From Rana temporaria (taxonomy: Eukaryota; Chordata; Amphibia; Anura; Ranidae), in the NCBI RefSeq assembly GCF_905171775.1, contig NC_053494.1, positions 201,194,998-201,258,997 of the forward strand: a stretch of DNA of 64,000 nucleotides. The letters run 5' to 3'. Made by a program: the position numbers and the translations under genes. Positions within the stretch are counted from its first letter, which is position 1. Every line of letters begins with the position of its first letter. The notes beneath the pieces were generated by a model. The model searched no databases. It saw only the letters and a list, made by a program, of their open reading frames with translations, and was not told where the DNA came from. Shown in pieces: positions 39,709-51,094 of the stretch.

Positions 39709-40412
39709 GGGCCAGATTCACAGAAGAAATACGCCGGCGTATCTACTGATACGCCGGCGTATTTTCAAATTTCCTGCGTTGTATCTTTAGTTTGAATCCT
39801 CAAACCAAGATACGACGGCTTTTGGCTTCGATCCGACAGGCGTACGGCTTCGTACGCCTTCGGATCGTAGGTGTAATACTTCGGCGCCCGCTGGGTGGAG
39901 TTTGCGTCGTTTTCCGCGTCGGGTATGCTAATTAGCTGTTTACGGCGATACACGAAGGTACGCACGGTCGTCGCATTCTCTTACGTCGTCGCTAGTCGGC
40001 TTTTCCCGGCGTAAAGTTACACCTGCTATTTCGTGGCTTATATTTAGACTGGCCATGTTAAAGTATGGCCGTCGTTCCCGTGTCGAATTTGAATTTTTTT
40101 TTTTTCCGTAAGTCGTCCGTGAATAGGAAAGGACGTAGCTCACGTCGACGTTCAAAAAATCACGTTGGTGCGACGTAATTTCGCGCAAAGCACGGCGGGA
40201 AATTTCAAAACGTAGCATGCGCAGTACGTTCGGCGTGGGAACGCGCCTAATTTAAATGATACACGCCCCATTTGAATTAGGCGGATTTACGCTACGCCGC
40301 CGCAAGTTCACAGGCAAGTGCTTTGTGAATCAAGCACTTGCCCGTAAAACTTGCGGCGGTGTAACGTAAATGTAATACGTTACGCCGCCGGAATTCTACG
40401 TGAATCTGGCCC
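39709..40412. mobile_element. Harbinger-type MITE with GCT duplication
   Basis: GCT at 39706-39708 and 40413-40415. Termini GGGCCAGATTCACAGAAG and CGTGAATCTGGCCC. It includes ATACGCCGGCGTAT at both ends of a small foldback and a TTTACGCTACGCCGCCGCAA arm. Confidence 0.85.
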
Positions 40413-40415
40413 GCT

Positions 40416-41590
40416 GTGTTTATGCACATTTAGGTGTGTTTATGAGCTTTACGCTTTTTTTTTCTGCCTGAAAGTTCAAGTTTTTTTCTACCTCTAAACA
40501 CTTCTCTGAGAGAGATTTTGCTGATTCACAAATGATTAACTGATCTCTAGGGGCCGGGTTCCTTCTCTAGAAACGTAACCATTATCCTCCCTGTCTGCGC
40601 TGATTTACATGGCACCAGTTAGCACGCACATTTTGTTTAAACAGTCTAATTATGAAAAAAAAAATGGAGCGCCTTGTTGAAAAGTCTGACACCATTGCTT
40701 GTATTGCTAAAATAATACTTCAATAGGGATAAGAGCTGTGAAGAAATGTATAGAACACCTGGGTGCGGGTATTGTTTGGCGCCGTAGAGCTTGCAGTCAG
40801 CGAAGATACTTTGGCAGCCTGATAAGGTCAATGTGGGGTTTGAAAGGTTGAGCGGCACTCCAAGGTCTTTGTATATCGGACACTAAACTCTGGTTTAAAA
40901 GAAAGAAATTCAGTCCAAGAATGTATTCGTAAAGTTATATTTACCCTTTCATGACGAAGGTAAAATAAATCTTAACATACTGGGCACTTTCACCCGCTTC
41001 CTGCCCACTCCATTTTTCAGCTTCCAGCGCTGTCGCATTTTGAATGACAATTGCGCCATCATGCAACACTGTACCCAAGGGAAATTTTGATCATTTTCTT
41101 CACACAAATAGAGATTTCTTTTGGTGCTATTTAATCACAGCTGGGTTTTTTATTTTTTACTACAAAAAAAGAAAAAACACTAAAAATGTTGAACAAAAAA
41201 AAGTTTTTTTCTTAGTTTCTGTCAGTAAATTGTGTAAATAAGTAATGTTTCTCCTTCACTGATGTGCACTGACGAGGCTGCACTGATAGGCTGCACTGAT
41301 GAGGCGGTACTTATGGACACTGATTAGGTGACTGTCAGGTATGTAATCACCAAGGCCGAGATGCCAAGGGCGACTAACCTCTGCGGCTTGGCGAACTCCA
41401 CCCCCTGGAGGTGAGACAGAGGGAAGATGGCGCGAAGAGGCACCGGCTGCCAGCAGGGAAGCTGAAGCTTGATAGCTGATCAGGTGATGCTGGACAGGAA
41501 GCTAAGTTGGTGAGAGGTCACTGGAGACAGGCCATGGGTCAGGTACCAGAGACAGTTTGGTCAGACTGAGAGCAAGTTCAAGGGCTAGGA
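40416..41590. other. Unassigned sequence with an old TTAA-MITE fragment
   Basis: 41025-41130 (GCGCTGTCGCATTTTGAATG, ACAATTGCGCCATCATGCAA, CAAATAGAGATTTCTTTTGG) is a diverged piece of the piggyBac-type MITE left end. From 41339, CAAGGCCGAGATGCC begins an unclassified repeat that continues after the hAT at 41591-42316. Confidence 0.4.
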
Positions 41591-42316
41591 CAGGGCTCAA
41601 AATTTCAAGTCCTGAGCTACTAGCCAGGCCTCAAGACGTACCCGCCACCAGTTGCCCCGCCCAACCCCTACCATGTCCCGCCCCTAATCCCACCCCTAGA
41701 CACGCCCTCATAAATTATCTCATGAAATTACACTTAAATGTTTTATGCAAAATTAAGTTATAAAAATAAATATTAACAACAACTTTATCGGTGCCCAAAA
41801 ATGCAGCCTGCCCATGTCTACCAATGCAGCCACGTGTCCCCAGTGCAGCCACGGGTCCCCAGTGCAGCAAAATGTCCCCATAGCAGCCAGTGTCCCCATA
41901 GCAGCCTACCTGTGCTGAGTGAGAGGAGTCGGAGCCGCCGCCGCCTGATTGTTCAAAGCGCGGGGAACATAACAGCTTTCAATTCAATAGCTGTGTTCGC
42001 CGCCGCGAGCTGTCATATACAGCCCCTCCCCCTTGTCCAGGAAACTTTGATAGACAGATCACCAGTCCAATCCTGGGATGGGTGATCTGTCTATCAAAGT
42101 GCCCGGACAAGGAGGAGGGGCTGTATATGACAGTGCACGGCAGGGGAACACAGCTATTGAATTGAAAGCTGTTATGTTCCCTGTGCTTTGAACAACCAGA
42201 CGGCGGCGGCGGCTCTTCTCCTTTCTCGCCCCCCCTGCTTCCAGGCAGCCCACACTCGCCAGCCCTCAAAATTTACTCGCAAAATGCAAGCAGGCGAGTG
42301 TAAATTTTGAGGGCTG
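41591..42316. mobile_element. Nonautonomous hAT element with a central foldback
   Basis: Termini CAGGGCTCAAAATTTCAAG and TAAATTTTGAGGGCTG. Exact 8-bp TSD GGCTAGGA at 41583-41590 and 42317-42324. From 41955 to 42195 the arms GGGGAACATAACAGCTTTCA and TGAAAGCTGTTATGTTCCC pair, with ATAGACAGATCACC/GGTGATCTGTCTAT at the loop. This is a second inverted repeat inside the element. Confidence 0.9.
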
Positions 42317-42324
42317 GGCTAGGA

Positions 42325-43572
42325 CTGTAGGCGGATCCGGGATACAAGCAGAAGGTCAAGGGCTGGAGAAGGTAGCAGGTCCAAGGTACAAGCCAGAGGT
42401 CAGGGGTTGGAGACAGCAGCAAATCCAAAGAAGCGAGCCAAGGGTCAGGTTCAGGAGAGAGAGCAGAGTCGTCAAGTCAATCCGGGTCAAACAAGTACAG
42501 GTACAGGAAGTTTCAGTAGGCAGGAGATGACAACAAACCAGCAACCCGTCATGGGACTGGGGCTGGTTTAAATAGGCTGGTCAGGATTCTGACTGGTGCG
42601 CGTGCGTGCGCGCCGTGCCGCCAGAACCGCACATGCGCACGTGCCGTTCGCGCACAGGCATGCGCCGAAGCACCGTTCCACCGTGCATGTGCGCCATTCG
42701 GGCAGCCGGTTATGTTACTTCTCGGACACCAGCAGTTACAATTACTCCCAGAGGCATGATGGGACTTGTAGTTCTGCAACATCTGGAGGGCCCCAGGTTG
42801 CCTACCCCTGGTGTAGGGGGGTCAATGGTCAGTTTGCATCTATCTTACCATAGTCATGCATTTAATTTTTACAGCTGTGGCTGCATTGCTGTGTTTAGGT
42901 GGGTGGTTGGGGATTGGAAAAGCCACCGCTCAACCGCCTGCTTTCACACTGCCCATGGGAACACAGTGCATGATACAAATACAGGATCTATTGTACAGAA
43001 ATCCGTCATCTTGGTATTGAAGCAGAAAATGAGGGAATAAAATGCCATATCCAAGGCGAAATTGAAAACATTTCCTCCAATAGCTCTACAAGGAGCCCTG
43101 GTAATATCCCCCTTGCCAGCCTAGAACAGAATGATAAAGAACCTCATCTCTGGGCCCAGCGATAGTAACAGAGTGCCAATGAGCCGCTCATTCCTAGCAA
43201 GGGACAGACGGAAAATTGCTGTTTTTTTTTTTTTTTTTTTTTTTTATTACAGTATCCCACTTTTTCTCTGCTGCTGGTCATAGAAATGTAACAGCGATTG
43301 TCAGACTTCCATTCCATCGACTTGAAAGACTTTCTATACTGAGAAAATTGGACATTTGGAAAACACAAGTCATGGTGCCATACAATGACACAATGGGAAA
43401 TGTGCAATCTGTACTACTTCTCTAACGATCATTTTTTTTTACCGTTGTGATTACTTTCAACCAGTTTTGTGGGATAAAAGATTCCTATTGTAAATTTATG
43501 GAAAAATTGACTGATTCGCAAACTACTTTTTTTATTGAATTTTTCAAATACACACAGTATGTATGACCCCCC
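42325..43572. other. Unassigned repeat-rich sequence
   Basis: 42325-42530 continues a repeat with GGTCCAAGGTACAAGCCAGAGG-type units. 42735-42815 has a half MITE (CATGATGGGACTTGTAGTTC, CATCTGGAGGGCC) related to 12059-12206. A T-run lies at 43221-43245. No gene is supported. Confidence 0.4.
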
Positions 43573-43680
43573 AGGGTTGCCAGCATTTTTTACTGACAAA
43601 ACATGGCAAATTTACTGGCGGAGCACATTTTTTACCAACCTGAGAAATTACAGAACTCCTATTGAAAACTAACACATTGA

Positions 43681-44404
43681 GGGCCAGATTCACGTACGAT
43701 CGCGTATCTTTGTGCGGGCGTAACGTATCTGATTTACGTTACGCCTCCGCAACTTAGACGGGCAAGTGCTGTATTCTCAAAGCACTTGCTCCGTAAGTTG
43801 CGGCGGCGTAGCGTAAATCGGCCGGCGTAAGCCCGCCTAATTCAAATTTGGAACAGGGGGGCGTGTTTTATGTAAATGTTGTGTGACCCGACGTGATTGA
43901 CGTTTTTCACGAACGGCGCATGCGCCGTCCGTTGGAAATCTGCCAGTGTGCATTGCTCCTAATACGCCGCAAGGACGTATTGGTTTTGACGTGAACGTAA
44001 ATTACGTCCGGCCCCATTCACGGACGAGTTACGCAAACGACGTAAAATTTAAAAATTTCATTGCGGGAACGACGGCCATACTTAACATTGGTACGCCGCA
44101 CTTACGCCACCATATAGCAGGGGTAACTATACGCCGGGAAAAGCCTAACGTAAACGGCGTAAATGTACTGCGTCGGCCGGGCGACGTGTTCGTGAATTTG
44201 TGTATCTAGCTAATTTGCATAATCAGCGCGGAATTCGACGGAAGCGCCACCTAGCGGCCAGCGTAAATATGCATTTACGATACGACGGTGTAACACAGTT
44301 ACGCCAGTCGGATCTACGGGAAATCTATGCGTAACTGATTCTAAGAATCAGGCGCATAGATATGACGGCACAACTCAGACGTATCTCGTCTGAGAATCTG
44401 GCCC
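43681..44404. mobile_element. Harbinger-type MITE with inverted flanks
   Basis: Termini GGGCCAGATTCACGTACG and CTGAGAATCTGGCCC. The six bases outside are CATTGA on the left and TCAATG on the right, so the palindrome extends outward instead of a direct TSD. It contains AGCGCCACCTAGCGGCCAGC and GACGGCCATACTTAACATTG like 34743-35434. Confidence 0.78.
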
Positions 44405-44451
44405 TCAATGTTTAAACAGTATAAACATGATATGGAAACACTGAGGCCGCG

Positions 44452-44850
44452 TACACACGGTCGGACAAAACCGATGAGAATGGACCGAGGTTCAGTTTCA
44501 TCGGTCCAAACCGACCGTGTGTATAGCCCATCGGTCTGTTGTCCTTCGGTCCAAAATTTTAAAACATGCTTCAAAATCGAACCGATGGCCCGCTGCCCAA
44601 TCGGTCCAAACCGATGGTTAGTACAGAAAGCATCGGTTCAAAACCCGCGCATGCTCAGAATCAAGTTGACGCATGCTTGGAAGCATTGAACTTTGTTTTA
44701 TTCAGCACGTCGTGTGTTTGACGTCACCGCATTCTGACCCGATCGGTTTTTGGAACGATGGTGTGTACGCACATCAGACCATCAGGCCACTTCAGTGGTG
44801 AACCGATGGAAATGGCCCGTCGGACCATTCTCATCGGTTTGGAACAATAC
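44452..44850. mobile_element. MITE (GTACACACGGTCGG family), right end missing
   Basis: The left end GGCCGCGTACACACGGTCGG is intact and the interior follows 11160-11580 inverted, with GGACCATTCTCATCGGTTTGG near 44823. The right terminal repeat is absent. Confidence 0.65.
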
Positions 44851-45299
44851 CTATAACAAAGTAATTTACTTGATTTACACTTAAAAAGTCAACTCAGGAG
44901 TTTGTTCCCCACACGGGGCACCAAAAAACGAAGAAAAAAGTAAACACAGCATGAAATTATGAGCCCCTGATATTTACCGGCAGTTGTAAAAAAATCACAG
45001 ATTTTTACAAACTGACAGTAAATTTACTGGCGGTTGGCAACCCTCAAGACCCCCTTATCCCTGGGCTGATGGAGAGGACCCCCAGGGGGGGGGGGGGGGG
45101 CTCGGTGAGCTAGCATTTCAAACCTGAGGGCAGGATCCTTAATTCTTTGTGGGATAAAAGGGGGTTAGGGCGCCGGTCACTTTAGGTTGTTTTGGAGAGT
45201 TTGTTAAAGTAGAACTTCACTCTCTCAATCAGCATTGACTAAATTTAATCTTTATGCTGATAGCATTAGTAAACAGATAGGAAGGTAAATTATATTTAC

Positions 45300-45800
45300 T
45301 TGTTTTATCCACTTCACTGAAGGTTTACCCCCCTTCCTGGCCAGGCCTTTTTTTGTGATACGGCACTGTGTTACATTAACTGACAATTGCGCGATCATGT
45401 GGGACGCTGTACCCAAATAAATTTGATGTCCTTTTTTCTCCACAAATGGAGCTTTCTTTTGGTGGTATTTGATCGCCTCTGCAGTTTTTATTTTTTGTGC
45501 TATAAACAAAAAAGACTGAAAATATTGAAAAAATAATATATATATTTTTTTACTTTCTGCTATAAAATATAGCCAATAAAAAAAATGTAAAAATGTAATT
45601 TCTTCATCAACTTAGGCCAAAATGTATTCTGCTACATGCTGTTGGTTAAAAAAATCCTAATAGGCATATTATATTGATTGGTTTGTGCAAAAACGATGGA
45701 ATATATTTGGGGAATTTTAATTTATTTTTTACTAGTAATGGCGGTGATCAGCGACTTATAGCGAGACTGCGGTATAACTTTATGCTTGCTTATTTTTTAA
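45300..45800. mobile_element. Diverged piggyBac-type MITE fragment
   Basis: TTAACTGACAATTGCGCGATC, CACAAATGGAGCTTTCTTTTGG and GATCGCCTCTGCAGTTTTTA follow the family order. TATCCACTTCACTG replaces the expected TTAACCACTT terminus. The right end runs into the next copy at 45801. Confidence 0.55.
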
Positions 45801-46830
45801 TTAACCACTTGCTTACTGGGCACTTAAACCTCCCTCCTGCCCAGACCAATTTTCAGCTTTCAGCGCAGTCGCACTTTGAATGACAATTGCGCGGTCATGC
45901 TACACTGTACCGAAATTTAATTTTTATAATTTTTTCCCCACAAATAGAGCTTTCTTTTGGTGGTATTTGATCACCTCTGCTGATGGGTGGCACTGAAGGG
46001 CATTGATAGGTGGCACTGGTGGGCACTGAGAAGTGGCACTAATAGGTGTTATTGATAGGTGGCACTGATAGGTGGCAGTGATGGGCACTGATATGTGGCA
46101 GTGATGGGCACTTATGAGTGGCAATAATAGGCACTGATAGGCAGCATTACTAGGTGGCACTGATTGGCATCACAGGTGGGCATAGGTGTGCGCAGCCTTT
46201 GGCATTAGGGTGTGCACCCCAAAGCTCAACACACTCTACTGATCACTCACGGTGTTCATTTAGAAAGGGAAGGGGCCAGTAAATGGCATATTTACTGGCC
46301 CCTTCCCCCACTCAGCCTAAAACATCCACAGTAACAACCGATGGGAGAGGAGGGAAGCTGGCAGTGCTGTGGGGGGAGGGTGGGAGAGCCAGGTCAGTAG
46401 GGGGATCTATTCTGCACAGGGTGATTAGGGTGTGCCTGGGCACACCTGGCACACCCTGTGCGCACGCCTATGCAGGTGGGCATTAATAGGTGGCACTGTG
46501 GGCATTGATAGATGGCACTACGGGCATTGATAGGTGGCACTACAGGCATTGAGAGGTGGCACTGCGGGCACTGTGGCAGGTGGCACTGGCAGGGGGTATT
46601 TTTGGGCACAGTGGAGGCAGTTGTGCCTCCTTCCTCTTTTGGGACCGATGTCCCTTGTGAACAAGCCGGTGATTGTTTTTTTTCTCCTCACGCTGACAGC
46701 GTGAGAAGAAAAAAAAAGCCGATTACCGATCCTTTGTTTACATCATGTGATCAGCTGTCATTGGCTGACAGCTGATTACATGGTAAGGGGCTGGGACTGG
46801 CCCCTTACACGGATCTTTGATCCACCGAGT
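45801..46830. mobile_element. piggyBac-type MITE with internal GGTGGCACTGAT repeats, right end lost
   Basis: TTAACCACTTGCTTACTGGG starts at a TTAA. CGCACTTTGAATGACAATTG and CAAATAGAGCTTTCTTTTGG follow as in the family. Degenerate TGGGCACTGATAGGTGGCAC units occupy 45978-46165 and resume at 46473-46610, split by a hAT. AAGCCGGTGATTGTTTTTTT and CTGACAGCTGATTACATG are interior foldbacks. Confidence 0.6.
46181..46472. mobile_element. 292-bp hAT-type element with exact TSD
   Basis: CATAGGTGTGCGCAGCC and GTGCGCACGCCTATG are the inverted termini. Exact 8-bp TSD CAGGTGGG at 46173-46180 and 46473-46480. The central GGGGCCAGTAAATGGCATAT/TTTACTGGCCCC foldback is also in the fragment at 75-190. Confidence 0.9.
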
Positions 46831-46839
46831 CTCAATTTG

Positions 46840-47175
46840 GGAATATTTAAATTTCGGAAATTTGGAAATTAGGAAATTAAACATTTAGAAATTTCGAAAT
46901 TCCAAAATTCCAAATTTCCAAATTCGGAAATTCAAAAATCCAAATTTTCAGATTTTCAAATTTCCGATTTTTTTAATTTCCTATTTTCCGAATTTTGGAC
47001 TTTCAGATTTCCGAATTTTTCGAATTTGTAATTTTCAAATTTTCAAAATTTTTCATTTTCTAATTCAGAAATCCCAAAGATCCGAAAAATTTGAAAATCA
47101 AAAATCCGATTTTTTTTTTTTTTTAATTTCTGTATTTCCGAAAAATGCAAAAAAAAAAATGTAACGAAAACAAAC
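46840..47175. repeat. Degenerate AT-rich AAATTTCGGAAATT repeat
   Basis: About 340 bp built from permutations of GGAAATT, TTTCCGAA and AAATTTC in both orientations, without a fixed period. I recognise similar tracts from ranid genomes. It ends in A/T homopolymers at 47109-47124 and 47150-47158. Confidence 0.75.
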
Positions 47176-47436
47176 GCAATTTTTCGGCAGTGCACATGTC
47201 TAGAAGCCACCAAATAAAGTAGCAGAACCCCCGAAACTTGCAGGATAGAGTAGAGAGGGACCGGGTCAAAGCAAAACCTTAAAATGATGCAAAAAGAAAC
47301 TACCCTCATTGCTGCCCAGTGGGTGAGGATAAGGAAACCACAAGTGGCAGCCACTCATGCAGGGCGCGCCACCCCCCCTAATCCAATGCGCCCGGCCCCA
47401 TTACTATTGTATTTCGGAAATCTGGATGTATCGGAA
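47176..47436. other. Unassigned sequence
   Basis: Short stretch without recognisable features. Confidence 0.35.
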
Positions 47437-47929
47437 TTAAAGTGGATCTCCGCCGGAGAAAAAATATTAAAAGCCAGCAGCTACAAATACAAATACCGCA
47501 GCTGCTGACTTTTAATATTCGGACACTTACCTGTCCTGGAGTCCAGCGACATGGCAGCAGAGGACAAGCGCTCGCCCGTAATTATGCTGCCCCCACCGCC
47601 ATCCTTGGTGAGGGAATCAGGAAGTGAAGCGCTCCGGCTTCACTGCCCGGTTCCCTACGGCGCATGCGCGAGTCGCACAGCGCCGTCCTGACTGGTCTCC
47701 GTTGTGTTCTGGTAGCCGAGTGTTTCCCAGAACACAGTGGGCGGGGGGCGGGAAGTGACGTACTCCCCGCAGAGTCCCCTCAGAGAGGACTCCCGGAAGT
47801 GGGTGCAAATACCTGTCTTTGACGGGTATCTGCACCCCCCTCCCCCTGAAAGGTGTCAAATGTGAAACCAGAGGGGGGAGGGTTTCTGATGAGCGGAAGT
47901 TCCACTATAGGGTGGAGCTCCGCTTTATT
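47437..47929. mobile_element. MITE with TTAAAGTGGATCTCC ends
   Basis: TTAAAGTGGATCTCCGCC on the left and GGTGGAGCTCCGCTTTA on the right. GTCAGCAGCTGCGG-type foldback TTAAAAGCCAGCAGCTACAA/CAGCTGCTGACTTTTAATAT is near the left end. Same broad family as 38624-39140. Confidence 0.72.
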
Positions 47930-47943
47930 AAAAAAAAGTCTAA

Positions 47944-48667
47944 GGGCCAGATTCTCATAGATACTGCGTTGGCGTAGTGTAAGCCATTTACACTACGCCG
48001 CCGCAAATTACTTGAGCAAGTGCTGTATTCGCAAAGCACTTGCTCCGTAATTTGCGGCGGCGTAGTGTAAATGGCCCGGCGTATGGCCGCGTAATTCAAA
48101 GGGGGCGGCTTGTATTCAAATTAAGCGCGCCCCCGCGCTGATCGAACTGCGCATGCGCCGGGCGGAAAAAAAGCCCAGTGCGCATGCTCCAGCTCACGAC
48201 GGAAAACGTCAATGATGCTGACGTGAGCGTCATTGACGTAAAGTCGTATTCGCGAACGACTTAGTAAAATGACGTAACCGACGGAAAAAGACGACGCGGA
48301 CCCGACGCCATACTTAACATGGCATACGGCGGACTGGCGTAAGGTTACCCCTCATATAGCAGGGGTAACCTTACGCTTACGGAAACGACATAAACGACGA
48401 CGACGCGGCGCAAATTCGTTCGGGAATCGGCGTATCAGGCTCATTTGCATAGTCAAATGAGAACTGAACGTAAACGCCACCTAGCGGCCGGCCTCGAATT
48501 ACATCTAAGATCTGACGGTGTAAGTGACTTACAAACCTGTCGGATCTACGCCGTATCTATGCGAAAATGATTCTAGGAATCATACGCATAGATACCTGGG
48601 GCCAAAAACAGAGATACGACGGTGTTTCCTGAGATACACCGTCGTAACTCTTCTGAGAATCTGGCCC
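47944..48667. mobile_element. Harbinger-type MITE with TAA duplication
   Basis: TAA at 47941-47943 and 48668-48670. Termini GGGCCAGATTCTCATAG and CTGAGAATCTGGCCC. Arms TTTACACTACGCCGCCGCAA and TTTGCGGCGGCGTAGTGTAA are close to the left end. Confidence 0.87.
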
Positions 48668-48805
48668 TAAATTTCGATTCGGACAAAACAGAGCAAACAT
48701 GTCTAGCGCCGGATGCGCGCAGCAGTGGACCGGATAGCCGCGCTGTAGCCCTCCTTCGGCTATATCGCGGTCTGCAAGTGATTAAGCCTTGACATGTTTG
48801 GTATC

Positions 48806-49483
48806 CAGTGGCGGTTCATCCATAGAGGGCACTGGAGCGCCGCCCCCTCTGGCTCTCACCGCCACTGAGTCTAATAACATAGATTCATGCATTGCACAAA
48901 TCTGTGTTATTGTCGCGGCTGCCGCTGTTCTATTCAGATGGCCGGACATGAGCGCCGACCATCTGAATAACGGCAGCTGGTTGGCTGTACGGAAGTGCCT
49001 ATCAGAGCCAGCGGCTCTGATAGGCTTTTCCGAGTACAGCCCTCGGGTCCCCGAAAGCTTATCCTCGGAACGCACGGGGGGTGCGTTCCTTGGATAAGAC
49101 TGACAGGCGTCACAGCCAATCAGGTTGGCGGGTTCTGGCTACCGGTAACCTGATTGGTTGAAGCGTCATCGAGGGCGGGAGAAGACATGGAGGGTCGAGG
49201 ACGTGGATGGCTGACTCCAGTAAAGGTAAGTGCCGGGTAGGGGGGGGAGGGGCATATTACAGGGCACAGCGGCGACGAAGGGCACAGCGACATCAATGGG
49301 AACAGTGGCGACAATAGGCACAGTGGGGACAATGGGGACAATTGGCACAGCGGCGTGAATGGGCACAGTGGTGACAATTAAAGGGCACAGTGACATCAAT
49401 GGGCACAGTGGTGACAATGGGCACAGTGGCGACAATTAAAGGGCACAGTGGTGACAATTGGCACAGTGGCGACAATTGATGGC

Positions 49484-49527
<44 letters not shown>

Positions 49528-50076
49528 GTAAAGCGCAACACATGCGAACTGAATCGCCTCTGGGCTGTGTTTGATGGCATGGCACAGTGGCTGTGTTTGA
49601 TGGCATGGCACAGTGGTGACAATTGATGGCACAGTGGCTGCGTTTGATGGCATGGCACAGTGGTGACAATTGATGGCACAGTGGCTGCGTTTGATGGCAT
49701 GGCATAGTGACTGCATTCGATGGCATGGCACAGCGGTGCGAATTGATGGCACAGTGGCTGCGTTTGATGGCATGGCATAGTGACTGCATTTGATGGCATG
49801 GCACAGTGGTGACAATTGATGGCACAGTGACTGCGTTTGATGGCATGGCCTTGGTGACAATTGATGGCACAGTGGCTGCGTTTGATGGCATGGCACAGTG
49901 GTGACAATTGATGGCACAGTGGCTGCGTTTGATGGCATGGCATAGTGACTGCATTTGATGGCATGGCAGAGTGGTGACAATTGATGGCACAGTGGTTGCA
50001 TTTGATGGGCACAGTGAGGCTGTAATTTTTTTTTCCGTTTGCGCCCCCCAAAATTTTTGAGCACCAGCCGCCACTG
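48806..50076. mobile_element. Nonautonomous hAT element (CAGTGGCGG family) expanded by internal minisatellites
   Basis: CAGTGGCGGTTCATCC on the left and GCACCAGCCGCCACTG on the right. Exact 8-bp TSD TTGGTATC at 48798-48805 and 50077-50084. About 0.77 kb of its 1.27 kb is tandem repeat. No transposase. This copy fixes the family boundaries used for 11584-11866, 13756 and 34039. Confidence 0.92.
49255..50020. repeat. Minisatellite GGCACAGTGG(C/T)GACAATT with (GA)n
   Basis: The left part has ~20-bp GGGCACAGTGGCGACAATGG units. A GA dinucleotide run lies at 49489-49524. The right part has a longer ~50-bp composite of GGCATGGCACAGTGGTGACA and ATTGATGGCACAGTGGCTGC. Three overlapping antisense frames of over 200 codons are repeat artefacts. 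Confidence 0.9.
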
Positions 50077-50084
50077 TTGGTATC

Positions 50085-50439
50085 TATTTGCTCAGCACAA
50101 CCTTATCTTTTATATCTTCCTAAAAAACAAGCAACATATTATGTTTGTGAGCCTAAAACTTAAATTTAATTCATTTTCTTTACTGAAATGTTGCATTTTG
50201 TAAACTGTTGTCTAATTATACATAAAAAATTGGAACTTCCGCTATTTAATTCTCCAGGGTGTCTGCTTTCTGAAGATTTGTGTTGGGGGTTTTATGTGAT
50301 CTTCATGTTACTAGCAGCGCCGCCCTAGGGGACTGTTATTTGTTGTGTCAGTCACACTCCTCATACACAGGGAAGGGACACAACACGTCTGTCCTTCACA
50401 CACTGACTGACTATCAGCGCTCTCTCACAAAGACACACT
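50085..50439. other. Unassigned sequence upstream of the GC-rich segment
   Basis: AT-rich to 50270, then CACACACTGACTGACTATCAG and CACAAAGACACACTACACAA. No repeat termini. Possibly unique promoter-flanking DNA. Confidence 0.35.
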
Positions 50440-50803
50440 ACACAAATAGAACTAGATCCCGCCCACTTCTCTCTGATTCGCCGCGACCCCTCGGTCTCAG
50501 TCTACTATCGGTCAGCCCCCTTGTCAGTCTGATTCTCAGCGCCTACCACCTGCAGGTAAAAAGGGGGACGGATTTGACGTCGTGCGTCCTTTCCTCCGCT
50601 GCAGAAAAAGAGTGCTGCGGCGTTGTGCTCCCCTCCCGAGCCGCTGTTTTGGTAGGGTCCGCTCTGGTGTGAGGCGCGCTGGCCCCGCCCACCCCTTGCT
50701 CTGCGCTGTGCGGGGTGTCAGAGAGGCAGGGGATCCGCGGAGTGGATCGGGGACTCGGCTCGGGGCGTCCATGGAGCATCAGAGGAGATGAGGGGAGCGC
50801 TCC
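50440..50803 (+). promoter_or_regulatory. GC-rich, CpG-containing segment, candidate promoter and 5' UTR
   Basis: The sequence switches to high GC with many CpGs, CCCGCCC (50459) and CCCCGCCCACCCC (50683-50695, GC-box-like), and no repeat ends. It precedes the candidate coding exon at 50804. A 6-codon upstream ATG frame starts at 50771. Transcription start is unknown. Confidence 0.4.
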
Positions 50804-50875
50804 ATGAGCATGCCGGAGAGTACGGGGGACCGAAGCGGGGAGGAGGAGACGCTGCCGAGCGGACAGCAGCAGCAG
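50804..50875 (+). CDS. Candidate first coding exon of an unidentified host gene
   Basis: ATG at 50804 (a second at 50810 has A at -3) opens 24 codons reading MSMPESTGDRSGEEETLPSG followed by four glutamines. It ends CAG followed by GTGAGC, a near-consensus splice donor at 50876, in phase 0. Acidic, serine/glutamate-rich N termini followed by Gln are common in nuclear proteins, but I do not recognise this one. No downstream exon is identifiable before the window ends. A competing ATG at 50788 would give a different frame. Moderate to low confidence. Confidence 0.35.
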
Positions 50876-51094
50876 GTGAGCCCTGCGTGTGTGTGAGAGA
50901 GGGAGAGAGAGAGCCGTGTACACCGCCCGGAGGATGGAGGAGGACGGCGGCTCCTGTCATCATAGGACCGGGCCTGGGACCCGCACTGAGACCCAACGTC
51001 ATGTCCTACCGGAGGAAGGAGTCGCCCCCCCCAGATCACCCCATGTCACCCCCTCAACACTGCTACTGGGAGGGGGCATCACCCCCTGGGCGCC

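Larger units (their letters stand above)
43573..45048. mobile_element. Element with GGGTTGCCAGC ends, host of two MITEs
   Basis: GGGTTGCCAGCATTTTTTACTG and its inverse ...TTTACTGGCGGTTGGCAACCC are the ends. TTTACTGGC motifs recur on both sides. A Harbinger-type MITE (43681-44404) and a truncated GTACACACGG MITE (from 44452) fill most of it. The flanks do not give a clean TSD. Confidence 0.5.

Noticed and set aside
49293..50074. Three overlapping antisense frames of 212-252 codons
   Set aside because: All arise from the GGCACAGTGG minisatellite inside a hAT element. Three frames open at once shows they are artefacts.
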